A stretch of DNA of 64,000 nucleotides, from assembly GCA_963855995.1 (NCBI GenBank), contig OY979723.1:1617001-1681000 (forward strand), given 5' to 3'. The notes beneath the pieces were generated by a model. That model searched no databases and was not told where the DNA came from. It worked only from the letters and a program-made list of their open reading frames with translations. Shown here piece after piece: positions 44,742 to 58,328 of this stretch. The DNA is from Muricea muricata (lineage: Eukaryota > Cnidaria > Anthozoa > Malacalcyonacea > Plexauridae). Within the stretch, counting starts at the first letter, position 1. Each line of letters starts with the position of its first letter. The translations under genes were made by a program, and so were the position numbers.

Positions 44742-45476
44742 TGTCTGGACTGGCCGTGTTGACCCTGATCTCAAACAAGTAACTGGGTAAGTCAATTCCC
44801 CCGTAGTGAGATTTTAGTCAATTAAAAAAATAAAAAATACAGTACTGATATTTATATTTCTAATTTCACATTTTATGACTTTTGTTCGTCTATTTTATTT
44901 TTCATTTTATGTTTTTCACATTTACATTTACATTGCAACAGTAACGGACTAAAAACCTTTAAACTAATAGTTTATTGTTCTTGAAATTAATTGTAGCAAA
45001 ATAATTGTTGCCACTGAGCTCTACTTAAGATTGCAGCAAGCGTGAAATGGCGACCTGTCATTCATTGGCTAATGGAACCTTTGAATGGAACAGCCAGCCA
45101 TATAAGAAAATTCAAAATGGCCGCCAATAAAAGTTGTTTTTGATTCTTTCTCTTTTGACAAAATTAAACAAATTAAAGACGATAAATTACAAAAAAGCAC
45201 AAATATTACACCAGAGAACCTTGCTGAAGTATTTTAAGGTAACTTTGGTAAGATATTGTTTGCAACTAGGTAATTAGATAGCTTTTTCATGATTTAAAAC
45301 TCTGGAAAAACAACACACTTTGGGACAATTAAACAACAAAACTAAATGTCAAAAAGCAAATATAAGAGCAAATGTAAACTACGTATGAAAATGACTCAAT
45401 CAGTCAGAGGAAGAACACTAGGAAAGTAAGTTTGATTACTAGGAAATACAAATTTTGCAAAATCCTTATCAATCAC

Positions 45477-45608
45477 GCTTGCTCGGTCTGTATAGAGAAA
45501 AATCGGACGGATCGGTTTTTTTGTGCAGACCTCACCCTACAGACTCGGTGTGTGTAGTGTGCAAAAAAGAACTGGGTTGGATATTTCTCTGTACAGACCG
45601 TGCGAGCG
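45477..45608. mobile_element. Short fold-back element near the GPCR 3' end
   Basis: CGCTTGCTCGGTCTGTATAG at the left pairs with CTGTACAGACCGTGCGAGCG at the right. About 132 bases. Confidence 0.6.
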
Positions 45609-45872
45609 AAGTTAATAAGAAGTTATTAATTTCGTCTTCTGGCATCGATTTTCATCGGATTCTCTCCATCTCTATCGCAACAATGCAACCAACACGAGTG
45701 ACAGACTGCAACTGTCCTAAAAAATATAAAAAAAGAAGATATTGTGTGAAAGATTACAACCGGGTGTTATGGAGTTGATGATATAACACTACTCATATAT
45801 AAAAACGAAGTGAGATTTCTCAAAGACCTTCAAAGCCTTTCTTCAATGATGGTTTAATGATTTAAATATAGA

Positions 45873-47332
45873 CTATAGCTTACCTAAGTGTTTTTTAATT
45901 CTCTTTGGCATGAAACATTTCTTGAAACAATTGCAACGTCTGATCAGCTCATGCCTGCAATCCGGGCGAAAACAAAACGTCACAACAGGGTTGAAAAGCA
46001 AAGGAATTAAACTGATGCCAAACAAGACAGCTTTTGTTTTGTCTTCGAGCTGGTCTTTTTGTAGAAATGCCGACACAAACATGGCGACCTGTGGTAGAAA
46101 GTGTAACTTACGGTTAATTTGCATGGCAGGGAATTGACGATTCCCATCACAGATTAAATTTTGATCTGAGCAAGTAGAAAGAGTGACTTTATTGGCACAG
46201 CTATAGAAAGAGCATCTTAAAATCAGTGGCAAAATTTGCTTGAGAAATGTTGTAAAATACGGAAAATATGGAAAGAAAAAAATTTCAAAATAAAGCTCGA
46301 GACATCTTGCAATTCAACGTGTCAATAAAACAAGACAAGCAGATGACATTGTAAATTTTGAACTTCATTTCAAAGTCATCGCCAGAAAGAATTAAATGAC
46401 TTTGAAACAGTCTCAATTGACTGCATGCTTAGTATGTTATTCTGTCACATTTTGAGCTGGAAGATGTCTCAATTTAACCACAATACAGTGATTAAAAAAA
46501 AAGTATAATTAAGTATAATTGTGCAACTTGTCCATGCCGTTTGTCATCAAGCCTCAAGCCGAATCGCGTCTGGTGTGTGGGCATCCTAACGCAAGTAAAG
46601 TAAACTTACCAAATTTGGTGACCAGCACACTGCGAACAAACTAGACATTGTCAAAACAAATATTATGGTTTCGTTCTTATGACTTGTCGCAACTCTCATT
46701 TCACGACGTTTTTGAACTAGTTTTAACTTCTCTCGCAGATTTGCAAGCACGACGAAGACAATCAATGCCAGTAAGATAATATTAAACGCCAGTACCGTTT
46801 TAAACGCGCCATTTTGGTTCCATACTGGCAAGCAATTTGTGCAACTTGTTTTAGAAGCATATCCCCCTTGATTTGTCAGCGATAACACGGCTATAACAAT
46901 CCCATATGAAGCGCAACAAGTAAAAACAATGTATGGAACACTGCTTTTCCTTCTGGAATAAGCATGATAGGCGAACGGCTTTAGTAGACAATAAAGCTTG
47001 TCCAATTGTGAGACGAACACACCAACTGCAGCGAAGTGAAAGCACAATGTGCTAAAGAAACCCCAAATTTCGCAAGTTGCTGCCGAAATGCTACCGCCTT
47101 TTGCCAAACGCACCAATGATGTGATAGTTAAAGTCAGACCAACGAATGAATAGGCAACGTCGATTCCCAAAAGGTTGTAAGCGGCATGAAATTTCAGACC
47201 AAACTTCGACTTTTCACGATTGACTTTTCTTAGCCATACGATCACAGTTGCAAGTGTGTTACCAATTAAGGTGATTATGCCGAGAACCAGCCACAACGAG
47301 GTCACGAATTTCGGTTGTTCGCCAACATCCAT
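45873..47332 (-). CDS. Rhodopsin-family (class A) GPCR, orphan, 2 exons
   Basis: Exons 46610..47332 (241 codons, donor TTG|GTAAGT) and 45873..46088 (71 codons plus stop, acceptor CCACAG|), phase 0, 312 residues. Class A landmarks are GN in TM1 (Asn25), Asp58 in TM2, Cys87 at the top of TM3, cysteines 164/167 in loop 2, CWSP in TM6 (236-239, the last residues before the intron) and NPVVTF in place of NPxxY in TM7. The DRY motif is replaced by DKL (Asp111), which may alter G-protein coupling. The tail has a cysteine cluster (284-299) suited to palmitoylation. The ligand is unknown; I see no amine, opsin or peptide signature. A donor-like GGTAAG at the 3' end allows a longer tail. Confidence 0.85.
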
Positions 47333-47514
47333 GGGGAACCACAGAAATTATATTTTCAATTGAGACTGGTGTTAAAATAGATAGTTAAATTAAACTCTGA
47401 AATTTGTTCCGGCTTGTTTAACGTAAATAAGCGATTCTGTCTAGAGGAAGTTTGTCTTGAGTGTGTTGTTTGCAGCAATGAATTATCAGCTGTTCTTTCT
47501 CTAGGGTAGGTTAT

Positions 47515-47815
47515 ATTCTACAAAGTAGGTAAGTGGGTGGTGGAAGTAGTATTCTACAATAAGCAGTCTTGTTTCTTTATGTCTGATTATGAACTACCTG
47601 AAAAAGACATCTCAAATGTGATGGTCCATTGCAGGTAGTATTTTACAATACGGCTGTCGTGGTTTGTGTCTGAACGACCTGAACTGAAAAGATATTTCAA
47701 ACGTGATGGTCCAGTGTAGGTAGTATTCTGCAATAAGCTGTCGTGGTTTGTATCTGAACGACCTGAAAAGATATCCCAAGCCCAGCGTTGGTAGTGTTCT
47801 ACAATAAGCTGAATA
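47515..47815. repeat. Minisatellite GGTCCAGTGTAGGTAGTATT, array 2
   Basis: About four units of the family seen at 15.44 kb, upstream of the GPCR gene. Unit order and orientation are the same. Confidence 0.75.
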
Positions 47816-50800
47816 AAAACGGCGAGTTAAAAAATAAATACATATTACTTTAAGCAGATAGACAGATTTAATAAAAGACCTGTTTTTAGGCTATGGGAGG
47901 CTTATTAGAGAGAGAGAGGTCTTGATATTTTTCCTTTTAAAAAAGCGAGTCTTACTGGAGTCTCTGGACTTGAGAGGGGGGGGGGGGGGAGGCTGAATAG
48001 AGAAAACACAAACAAAGAAGAAACTTCTTAGTTCGACTTTTTGTTGATCTATCTTTTGTAGAAAGTCTAAAAACCTAAAAACTAAAACTTTGTGTTCTGT
48101 TAGCTAGTGACAAGAACAACGATTAGGGCATGTCACCACCAAACTTTGTACTCGAAACACACACCACAACACAAAAATTCCAGCCTTTAATTAACTATTA
48201 TTCATGAAAAAACAAACAACAGAATACATCTCATAGTAAAATAACAAATTACAACAAAATGCAACTGTAAAGTAAGGTGAAGAATATAGCAATTAAAGTG
48301 CAAAATAAAGATTAAAGAGATTCCTAGTCGGGCACTTGTCGGGTCCGGAATTGTTCGTCGGCGGTCGGAAATTTCCGAACTCGAAATTTTTTCTGGGCGG
48401 CTCGTTGAGGTATTATTTAAAAGCAAACTTTGAATTCGAAGATATTTGAGAATTTTTGAAACCATCCTGCCTTTATTTCAAGGTAATATACTTCATTTCC
48501 TACCAGTAGTTGCAGAAGAGTATCTAGTACTATGATATTGATAAGTTTTGTGGGCAATGAGGCTGAATTTAGCGAACAATGTGCACATACAAATTTCGGT
48601 CTTCGCTATATGAGCTAGTATGGCCGATTGCGAAAGTATTAAGAACCGCAGAAATTGCAGCAAAAAGTCCTGCAAAGTTTGAGCTGTTGTGTTACAAATT
48701 GAGCGCTATTATTTTCCATTCCCATTATATTCGACTTCAAAACATTGTCTTTAGGAGTCATTGCATGAAGAATTTTCAGCCCAGGCTAAGTTACAACCCA
48801 TGCTTAACCAAGCTGAAAGTGTTTCACGATTACATGCCAACATCAGCTGGGGCTGATTTAAAAGTCCAGTTCAAGTGCAGGCAGAAACAATGAAATCTAG
48901 AAATAGAGCTATCTTGCCTTATTTTGTCGCTTAAAATTTACCAGACTGAAATTGCTCTCTGTATTTTACTATGATTTGGCAAAACTCAGCCAGGCTGAAA
49001 ACCCTCCATGTAATCACCCCTTACTAAACCAAGTAACTCAACTTTATGTACCAGTCAAGTCCAATCACAATTAGGGTCAGGTGGTTTGGGAAAAAATTAA
49101 AACTGAATGAAAAAATTGACTTTTTGACACCCAACTAACCTACCCGTGAGTAAGAGGCCTGGAACTAGCTACAGAATAAAAATCCATTTTGCTGTTTTTA
49201 ATCACATATGTCTTTTAATTTCCTTTATGAAACTTGTTGAAACTTTGTAATCATGTTCAGTAAAGAAAATTATAAGTCACCAGAAATTTGGAACCAAAGT
49301 AAAGTATACTTAAAGAGAAATTTGGCTCGAAAAATGGATTTCTATTTGACAGCTAGTGCCAGTACTTTTCCATGTTTTCAGATCACCTAGGTAGGTTGAA
49401 AGTTAAAATCTGTGTAAATGTTTCGAAAACAGTTGTGTTGGTATATTTTATTTGTCATCCTCTTCGTTTGAAAATAGTCCAAAGTTTTCTCCATAAAGGT
49501 AAAACTGTCAAGTTAGCAACTCTTTTATGTAATGTCTCACAGTGCATTTAGCATTGCTAAACTTTGTTATTTTCTTGCATTAAGTTTTGCAAATATAAAA
49601 CTTTTTAGACTAGATTTTTTTTGGACAACCCTGTTCAATTTTGGGCACTAATTTGCTCCATTGCGCTTCAAAGTTAGTGAAGTTAAAATGTTTTGCTGGT
49701 TATTAGTGGCTTAGATCCTGAGTAGCAATGTGATTTGATTCCTTTCCTTCTCTCATGAAAAGAGGAATCAACTGGAGTTATTGCCCCCCCTCCCCCCACG
49801 AACTAATAACAAAATTTTGCACTTGAATATAATCTGCCATATGTCAGACAATCACACATGTTTAGCACTACATCCTCTGTAGCCAATTTTGTTCAGAGAG
49901 GTTACTAGTGCGTTGTGTGGGTCAGATGTGCATAGAATCTGATCTGAAATTTTGAGCAATAACACCTGTGGAATAATAGTTGATAATCTGGCACATATTG
50001 TTGATAATTTGGCAATGCTAAACTATCTCTTGACATTTGATCCATTGTAACTTAAAATCATTTTTAATATTTTTGGTACTTTCCAAGTCTGTTTTATTCA
50101 TATGACTGGCCGGAGCTAAAAAGATCTCCCAAATATTGAGTATTTTGTTTACAGTAGTGACTGCGATTGTGACATTAATTTTTCCTACGCTAAGATTCAT
50201 CTTGGACCGATTGTTGAAAGAAGGCCAATGGTTTCTAATTCTTTTTGAAATATACAATATGAAGTAGTGATGGATTGGACAGAAATTAATTATTTATAAT
50301 TCCTTTACCCAAGAGCCAATTGGGTGTTAAATAGGCTCAAATGTTGCTACTAGATAAACAGTTGTGGTGGTGGTAGTAGTAGTGATAATTGAGAGGTTTA
50401 GATTTGACTTCCTCTGCCACTACCTTATCCTGATTTTTTTATGAACCTAATTGGTTAATTGGTTAGGTCTGGCACAATGGATTGGCTAAAAGATAAATTA
50501 AGGTAGCAGTATAGGCACTGGAAATCAAATCTAAACCCATCTAATAACTGTGTTAGTACTACTAGTGCCAGCCTGGTAAGTAAAAAATTTGAATCTTAAA
50601 TTCAAAGTTGCATCCAATTAAAAACGAATTTTTTAGAAAGTTTGACATTTTTAAAGGTGGAAGATGTTAAATCGAATTCTAACCTTAAGGCAATTTTGCT
50701 GCTTAAAGTCTCACTGCAGAATCTTATGTGAGGTTGAGGTGTCTGCTCTGACTGTTTGCTTGTAATTGTCTGGTCAAATTTTAATTCAATGCTTTTTTTA

Positions 50801-51805
50801 TGTTTTGACATTTCTTAGATCTTCACCGTGCATTGAAGTTCCATGAAAGTTTATGTGGCTGATCTCTGATTAGAAAGTGAACACTATTGATGAAAAGTGA
50901 CCAGAAGGTATTAGTATTGTTGTTTTATTTCAATTTTATGTTTTTACAATTTTCCACAATAAGTGGCTATGTTTATATTGTAAGAGATATACAGTAATTC
51001 TTTTATCCATGACTAAAGATATGACATATGATATGAAAGACAATTTAAGATGTACATAAGTGTCAACATTGCGCTATAATTGTACTAAAATTGAAAAAGT
51101 ATCTTTTTGAAAGTGGCAATTTCATTATCCCCAGGTGGATTGTTATTTTGTGCATGACTTTTTATGGAAGGTCTCGTATGTGCTTGAAGTATTTAGTGTT
51201 AGAAAAAGCCAAATAATGATGAACTGTGTTTAACAAAATTTGAAATCTTGATTGGTAATTTTAATCAGCCTAATTAATGATCATATTTCCCAGTCTGTGG
51301 CAAATGTTTAATACACCCACTGTTCGTTTTGTACCTATTTTGTTCAACTCCAGCCGCTGTAGTCCATATAGTTAACAGTCAATAGTCTTCAAAAAGGTAT
51401 CCACCGAATAGGATAGAAATTCAGACATAAAAACGACGTCTAAGATGAAAAAAAGTAGTGTAATAAACAACTTTATGTTGCCAACAGATGTCAGTGGCGC
51501 CACGAAGAATTACAAATTGCTGCTTCAATAGCGACATTTTATGCATTAAATAACGTACGTATTTCGCTTAAATCGATATGGGTGTAACTTTGAAGATCTT
51601 TTCCCCGATAAGCTTAATAAACCATGTATTAATTGTGGTAGAGTCGAAAAATATTGTTATAGATAGACACAAGTGTTACACGTTCACTTTGTCGTTCATG
51701 TTTCTTTGTCGATTTCAGAATTCATAAAATTGACCAATCACAGCGAAGCACAAGAGTTCTAAACATTTGCCACAGACCAGTTTCTGTTTGGTCTAATTAT
51801 AATCT

Positions 51806-51905
51806 TGATATGAAAACACATGCATGTGATATGAAAACACATGCATGTGATATGAAAACACATGCATGTGATATGAAAACACATGCATGTGATATGAAAA
51901 CAAAT
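51806..51905. repeat. 21-base tandem repeat TGATATGAAAACACATGCATG
   Basis: Four exact units and a degenerate fifth. Each unit contains the palindrome CACATGCATGTG across its junction, so the array can form a row of small hairpins. Confidence 0.9.
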
Positions 51906-52712
51906 GTCATGTTATGTCACGTTTTGATGCACGTTTTATAATTTTTTATGAAACATACCAATTTCGTGGCGTAGAGGCTTGTTTAGGATTTCAAATGATA
52001 CAAAAGCGATAAAGTTGTAAATAATCGTTTCTTACACGTGAAACGGACTCAGTTTTGATCGTTTTAAACAGTAACTATTATAACGGCAAACATTGTGTTT
52101 CAAAGGGCAAACGTCACGTTACAAACGTAAAAAAACTCGCGAAAATGTTTGCACTTGGTGCTTGGGCGCAAATTGTTGTATATGATATTTGATAAGATCA
52201 ACTTGCTGTCAGGAAACGGGTACTTAGAGGGGGACAGTATGAATTAGAGAGACAACATATCAACTCATTAGATTGGTAATGTGACTGTTCCAGACATTTT
52301 ACCGTGGGACAAGAATATAGGAGCCCTCCTCCCACTCTTCTCTAAGTGTTTGTTTCGTGACAAACGACGTGCGACCATTTCTTCATATAAAGTGCTTGTT
52401 ACACCATACGATTGGTGGAACTGTAGTCCATTGTTAAAAAAACTGAAAATTACTGAAATGGATTTTACTTGAATCCAAATTGATGAATAAAATTACAGTA
52501 AGGGTAAATCATTGTGTAAATTAGAGTCCAAGCGAATACCAAGTAATCATATTTGTATTTGGCAAAAAAATGTATCTGTCACATTCAGTGACTAAAGAAA
52601 GGATTTTTAAGAATTAGCGAGCGTTTTCTTGATTGAATTTATCATTTACGCTATTAAAGACAAACAAAATCATGAATAAGTTCCTTGTATGTTTGCATGG
52701 TGGTTTTCAAAG

Positions 52713-52854
52713 TAAAATATAATTTTGTGGAAACACCACGTAAGTTTACTATCGCAGAGCTTTCGATCCGTAAGCTCGGATCTAATTTCGAGCTTACGGA
52801 TCAAAAGCTCTACGATAATAAACTTACGTGGTGTTTCCACAAAATTATATTTTA
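52713..52854. mobile_element. Near-perfect palindrome of 142 bases
   Basis: Arms read TAAAATATAATTTTGTGG, ACACCACGTAAGTTTACTAT and GATCCGTAAGCTC, then their complements, with a loop of about a dozen bases. Confidence 0.8.
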
Positions 52855-53448
52855 AAAATCATGAATATCAAAGCACTCTTGTGAAGATTTTTCCTGTTAT
52901 CTCGACAAACTATCATAATTTGTGCCGTAAGCTTCTGTATTTGTGCATATATCTAAAGGAATAAAAAGTCTGTTAGTTTCTAGTGTTTTTGCAAGAAACG
53001 GTTGTTTAAACTGTAAAAAGGGCAAGTATTTATCCAAGTAGAATTTCCAGGAGATTTCTTTCCGAAAAAATCTTGTTCTATATAATATCCTAAAACAATT
53101 CAGCTTTTCTAAGTATGTATTTTTTGTATTTTTGTGTAAAAAAAAGGAAGTCGGCAATACTCAACAATGTCAGGTTAAAAACACATGCAGAAATATATAT
53201 GACTGTTAACGTAATTGAATTTTTATACCTTTTTTAAAACTGATATTTCTTGAAAAAAGTAATAATTTCTTTTCGATTTTGCGGCGTTTGCAGGAATTTT
53301 CTTGAGACATCATGTGCTTCGTTACATTTCTCAAAGCCGTCAAAATTTGTGCTCATTTGTTCATCTATTTTGCATGAACTATAAAAACTGAATAAAATTG
53401 CATCCACTATCCATTTTACCTCTGCGACCTATTATATTTTGGCTCCGC

Positions 53449-53505
53449 CAAAAGTCGTGGGTTTTCTCCGGGTACTCCGGTTTCTTCCTACAGGGAAAGT
53501 TTTCA
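53449..53505 (+). mobile_element. SINE body fragment
   Basis: GGGTTTTCTCCGGGTACTCC followed by GGTTTCTTCCTACAG, the same core as the SINE at 18.05-18.4 kb, in the other orientation and without the tRNA head. Confidence 0.6.
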
Positions 53506-54704
53506 GAGTACAGTAGTTACAGCATTGTGAATGTGGCTAACTCTAATAAAACAAACTCTTACAAAGCTTTCTAATTAGACTTGATTCAGGATTGCCGTCC
53601 TCTTGCAAGAGATAAAATTAAAAAAATTAAAAAATAAGTGCGCGAACAAAATGTCTCTTCGTGTTAATCAGTTGCATGCTTGGAAGCCTGATGTATTTTC
53701 TTCATAATTGCAAAACAACTCTGTGTCCAAACAACTCGAAAAATGTATGTGAGGACTCCAGGTGTTTCATAATTAAGTACATTTTATGTGTTAACATTTA
53801 TCTTGAATAGACCAAGTTTTTTAACATCTATTTTCAATTGTGTTTATTCACTTGTGTTTGCGTTAAGGGCAATGCTACTTGTTATCATTCTCTGTTTTCT
53901 TTTATTGTTATTTGAATAAGGACAACGTGTGGTAGTTTGTCTCTTTTTCTTTTGTTTTCTAAGTTGTAATAGACAAATTTGGCTAACGTTTGTTTATACC
54001 CAATTCACATTTTAAGATCACTGACATGCCTAGGTACTATTATATTAGCTTGTGGCAGCGTAACGGAGAACAAAAGTAACTATGCATTTAGAAGTATGGA
54101 CACGAGTGAATAACTCGTATTCATCACTCGTATGCCTGGTTACTTTTGTCCTAATGTACTCTTCCGCAAACGAGAACAATGGTACCCAACCATGTGAATA
54201 ATCCAAAGTTGGGAAGTGGCAACAGGAAAAAAAATTGTTAACCAAATTTGTCTATCTCTTCAAATTCTTTTCAATAAATTGTTTACAATCTTTACACGTG
54301 CCCCTTTTAATCAAGAATTTAATTCCCATGGGAATTAAGTAATTGAGAATTATGGAAATTAAAAATTCCCCTACCTCCGCAAGGGGTACTTTACCAAAGT
54401 AGAAGAACCCTCTATTTACAGTGCAAATTTACAAACACTCTTTGGTGCTAATGAAAATTGCTAAGCGATCTTCTCCAGAGAGCAGCTGCGGCATACCTAA
54501 CAAACGCATCGCAGCGAAATGAGCATATGTATTTGTTTCGTCATTACACTGATTGAATTATTGTTTTTGAATAATGATCTTGAAGTGCGTTGTGTTTCGT
54601 TTCGATGCGGTTGCTTTTATATTATATATGTATAAAGTTATATGTATAAAGTTATATTGTATATATGTGTTCATGTAAATAGTGCATGACTAAATATTTA
54701 ATGT

Positions 54705-55220
54705 AATTTATCATAGACAATCAACAGAATGGACTGGAAACGCAAGCTAAAGTGTCAATGTTGCTGACGCGACATCCGTGATACGGCCTGATATGCTATA
54801 CTTTGGAACCCTGTAACTTCACTTTAAATATACTTCAGGACTGTCTATTTACATATTTTAAACAAGAACGGCAATCTCTATGGAACTATAGACTTTTAAA
54901 ATTCTTTATGGATATAACAAAACTAAAACCCAACGCTGAATGTTTGCATTCTTTTTGACTGTAGAAATGTCGCCATTGTTGTTGTTGAAAAAGGTTTACG
55001 GAAACATTAAATGGTGATTTTCCACCTCGTTTATCTCTCTGAAAAGTTTTAAAAGTCCATAGTTCCATTCACATTTCTGTTCTTGTTTGAAATATATAAA
55101 TACGAAGTCCTGAAATGTATTTAAAGTGAAGTTACAGGGTTCCAAAGTAAAGCGTATCACGGATGTCGCGTAAACTTTAGCTTGCGTTTCCAGTCCATTC
55201 CTTAGATTGTCTATGAATTT
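54705..55220. mobile_element. MITE, ATGGACTGGAAACGC family, full copy
   Basis: About 515 bases with long inverted arms (CATAGACAATC..., GGAATGGACTGGAAACGC, TTTGGAACCCTGTAACTTCA). Related pieces occur at about 6,498..6,750, 17,670..17,850 and 27,885..28,480, so this is the commonest fold-back family in the window. Confidence 0.75.
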
Positions 55221-55664
55221 ATGGAGTTGCAGGACCCCACTGAAAAACACTTCTGTGATGTGGGTATCCTGGGTAAATATGAAGTTAATAATAATAATAA
55301 TAATACATTAAAACAACAAACATTAGTGAGTACTTCGCATGACAAGTCCCCACCCGTGATCCTACCAACTGCCTATCTGCCTCATTTGTATGCTGTCTTT
55401 CTCAGCCCTAGGCTCCTGCATTTTATTTCATGTTGCTCCTGCATTTTTTTTCAGTTCCTCACCATCGCACAGACACTCACAGCTGGTAAACCTGCATCCA
55501 CCACCACCACGCCGACTGCCACCCAATATTAAATATAAAGGTCGATTGTAAAAACGTCAAAGATCGCGTATAAATACAGGTGAGAATTATACTAAAATGT
55601 ACTTGCAAATATAGGAAACGTGCTTCTTAGTTAGTATATAATAATAGACCACTTTACTTGCTGA

Positions 55665-55809
55665 CAGGGTTGCCAGATCACTGCATTTTTGAGGCCAAAT
55701 CTTCAACAATGCTCTTTGTTTTTCTTTGTACTTGGCTTTTGTTTTCTTTGTTTACTTGACTACACTAATGACGATTTGGCCTCAAAAATGCAGTGATCTG
55801 GCAACCCTG
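55665..55809. mobile_element. Perfect-arm MITE of 145 bases
   Basis: Arms of about 36 bases, CAGGGTTGCCAGATCACTGC and on, repeat exactly as the complement at the right end. The ends CAGGGTTGCC...GGCAACCCTG resemble those of hAT-type elements; no 8-base target duplication was verified. Confidence 0.7.
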
Positions 55810-57610
55810 CTCGCTGTTGATACTTACTCTTAGCTGTTTTCTCAGAAGTGAATATTTTGGGGTTTTTTGCATACTTTCAAAAATTTTAATTATTAAAGGT
55901 AATAAGCCTGACCCCATGCAACTTGCACACGGTGCATGACCTCGCAGTCCATACGTTGAGCCAATAAACTACGTTATAAGCAAAAAGGCAAAATCAAAGA
56001 TGAATTGCGTTATCTCTAGCCCATTGCCTAAACCCATTTAGACCAAGTATTTAATTGAGTTTTCAAGCGTATAACCTTAGCTGAAAGGCTGTGGGCTTTT
56101 CAGTAAACTGTTTATAAAATTTACAGTTGACCCCCTTTCAATTAAAAATTCAATTCCCATGGGAATTAGGAAATTGATTAAAAAATACCCGGTCAATTAT
56201 TGAACAGACACATTACTATCAAAACAAAGCAAGCTGTATTCCCATAGAAATTAAAATACGCTAAAATTATGAATCCTACTGATTTTCATACATGCTTGCA
56301 TAAAATTAACTAAGAAACAAAGATTTAGTATGTTTCCCTGAGAATTAGGGGTCGGTTACATCATAGTTAATGGAGCTAATTGGTTTAGGAACTTTTTAGA
56401 ACTACAATATAAGTCATTTCCATGTTTTTGTTCTGGTTTGTGCAGAAATAAGGTCCTCCGTCGTCTCGTGCGTATTTTATATTTACCTGACTAACCAAAA
56501 ACAACGTTTTAGGAAAGTTAGCCATCCGCGGCTTGAACAAAAGAGTAATTCAAGAATTCCTATTGGCGGATTTAGCAAAAACACAATACACACGTGACGA
56601 CGAAGAACTTTATTTTTGCATAAACGTTGACCAACATAGATGAATGAGTTATATTGTTATTCTAGAGTTTCCAAACCATTTACTCTATTAACTATGATTA
56701 CATAGAAAGTTTTCAGCCCGGATAGTTAGTATTTGTATCCGGACAATCGTACAGATACCGTTTGCGTTTACGCGGCACTACCCTATCCGGACAAATTTGA
56801 CCACCTATCCGCGCAAGTTTTTAGCCTGCTACGAAAGCGTACTAGTATTAGACAAATGTTTGTCCGGTACCGTGTGAACGCTAATCAGAGCAAGTATTCA
56901 TACGGATTCGTTTCAATATCCTCATTGAAAGCTTGGTTACTACGCCATTTCGAAGCAGCTTGTTTTTTTTCGGCCCTATTTTTGCAATGCGAAGCACATT
57001 GCTACAGAAATGTCAGACCATTGTGTCTAACCCAGGTGGCCAATTTGTAAACAAGGTGCCGAGCAATATCCGAGAAACTCCGTATTCTGCCGAACAAAGA
57101 CCAAAATTAAACCGTACCACAGGGCCAATGTAGCAAATATTTGCATCAGTACAAGAACTTATCCGAACAAAATTTTATCGAGTGCCGTGTAAACGGGGCC
57201 TTATTAAAATAAAAATTCAGTCCGGCCTAAATATAAAGTTCTATAATAAAGCTCATGAAGGGAATACACGGCAAGGCAAGCTCATGGAGCGATTACACGG
57301 GCTGAGAATCAGGTTGGGTTGAGATTTGGGCGGGTTGAGACTCAGCTCGGGCTGAAGTTCATACTAACTATCCGGGCCAAACTCATCCCATTTTGACGAA
57401 AAAAATGTAACTTGTGAGGCTGAGTTAACCTTTTTTGAGGCATTTTTGACAAAAAACCCGTACAGAGTTGACCTTTATTTTTTTGACGAAAAAACGTCAG
57501 GTGTTAACTAATAGAATAATATATAGTCTAGGTCCTATGTAGGGCTTTTTATTTTTTGCGTTTCATTTACCAAAGATAATCTCAATTGCTTTTGGGTAAA
57601 ATGAACATGG

Positions 57611-58328
57611 TGGTCAACTTGGCATATGTGCCGAAACCCAAATCTGGGACGAAAGTTTTTAAAATGACCCCGCTTTAAAGCGGCAGTGTCTATAAACTTC
57701 CGAAAAGCTAAAGCAACAACCTTTTGAAGTGTCCTTAGTGTTTAGAACGGTTGCTTGTAGGAGTGGTCATTAGAAGCGTCTTCGTTCGCGTCTTCACGTG
57801 ATAGCGCACGTGATTTTTGCTGTTATTTACAGGTGAATAACGCATTGTCTTCCCCTCGCGGTCATGCGAGGGAGACAGTTTAATTTCATGACTCTCACGT
57901 GATATGTTCTCGTCCAATGAAACGCATCGAAAGGAGAACTTTGGTATATATTAAAATGGCTCATATTTCAACAAAACATTGTCATTCCCGGTGAAATCTA
58001 CAACATAATAATTATTTTCAGTTGAACATAGTTTTTCATACTTTGATAATTTCTTTTAAAAACTTAATTTCTGCCATTGATTGGATAATTTCGTGCATGA
58101 TTGGCTACTGACCTGACATTGTGATTTTCTTGTAAATCTTCTTGCAATTTTTTATTCTAATAACTACCTCTATAAGCAAACCTTCTAAACACTAGGCACT
58201 GCAGCAATTCTGTTGTTCCTTTTGCTTTTCAGAAGTTAGAGCTATGTTGACACTGCCGTTTTAAAGGCGGGGTCATTTTGAGGACTTTCGTCCTAGATTC
58301 GGCTTTTGGCACATACGCCATGTTGACT
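57611..58328. mobile_element. Fold-back element of about 720 bases
   Basis: Terminal arms of about 80 bases: GGTCAACTTGGCATATGTGCC and GACCCCGCTTTAAAGCGGCA at the left, complements at 58,245..58,328. The interior of about 550 bases is unpaired and noncoding. Confidence 0.75.

Larger units (their letters stand above)
47820..54700. other. Gene-free stretch, AT-rich
   Basis: No protein motif or spliced exon chain was found on either strand. Contents are the 21-base array, a 142-base palindrome, the SINE fragment and a GATTACATGGAGGG-type repeat (48,775..49,010, relatives at about 34,860 and 57,280). Confidence 0.5.

Noticed and set aside
46586..46609. GPCR ending at a stop just after CWSPNLVSLLYLR
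   Set aside because: That reading goes through a strong GTAAGT donor and would lack TM7. Splicing to 45873..46088 restores TM7 with NPVVTF in the same phase.
51806..51905. CRISPR-like array
   Set aside because: Units are contiguous with no spacers, and the DNA is eukaryotic. A simple tandem repeat.
52281..52472. 63-residue plus-strand ORF in the gene-free region
   Set aside because: No signal peptide, domain, splice partner or second copy was found.
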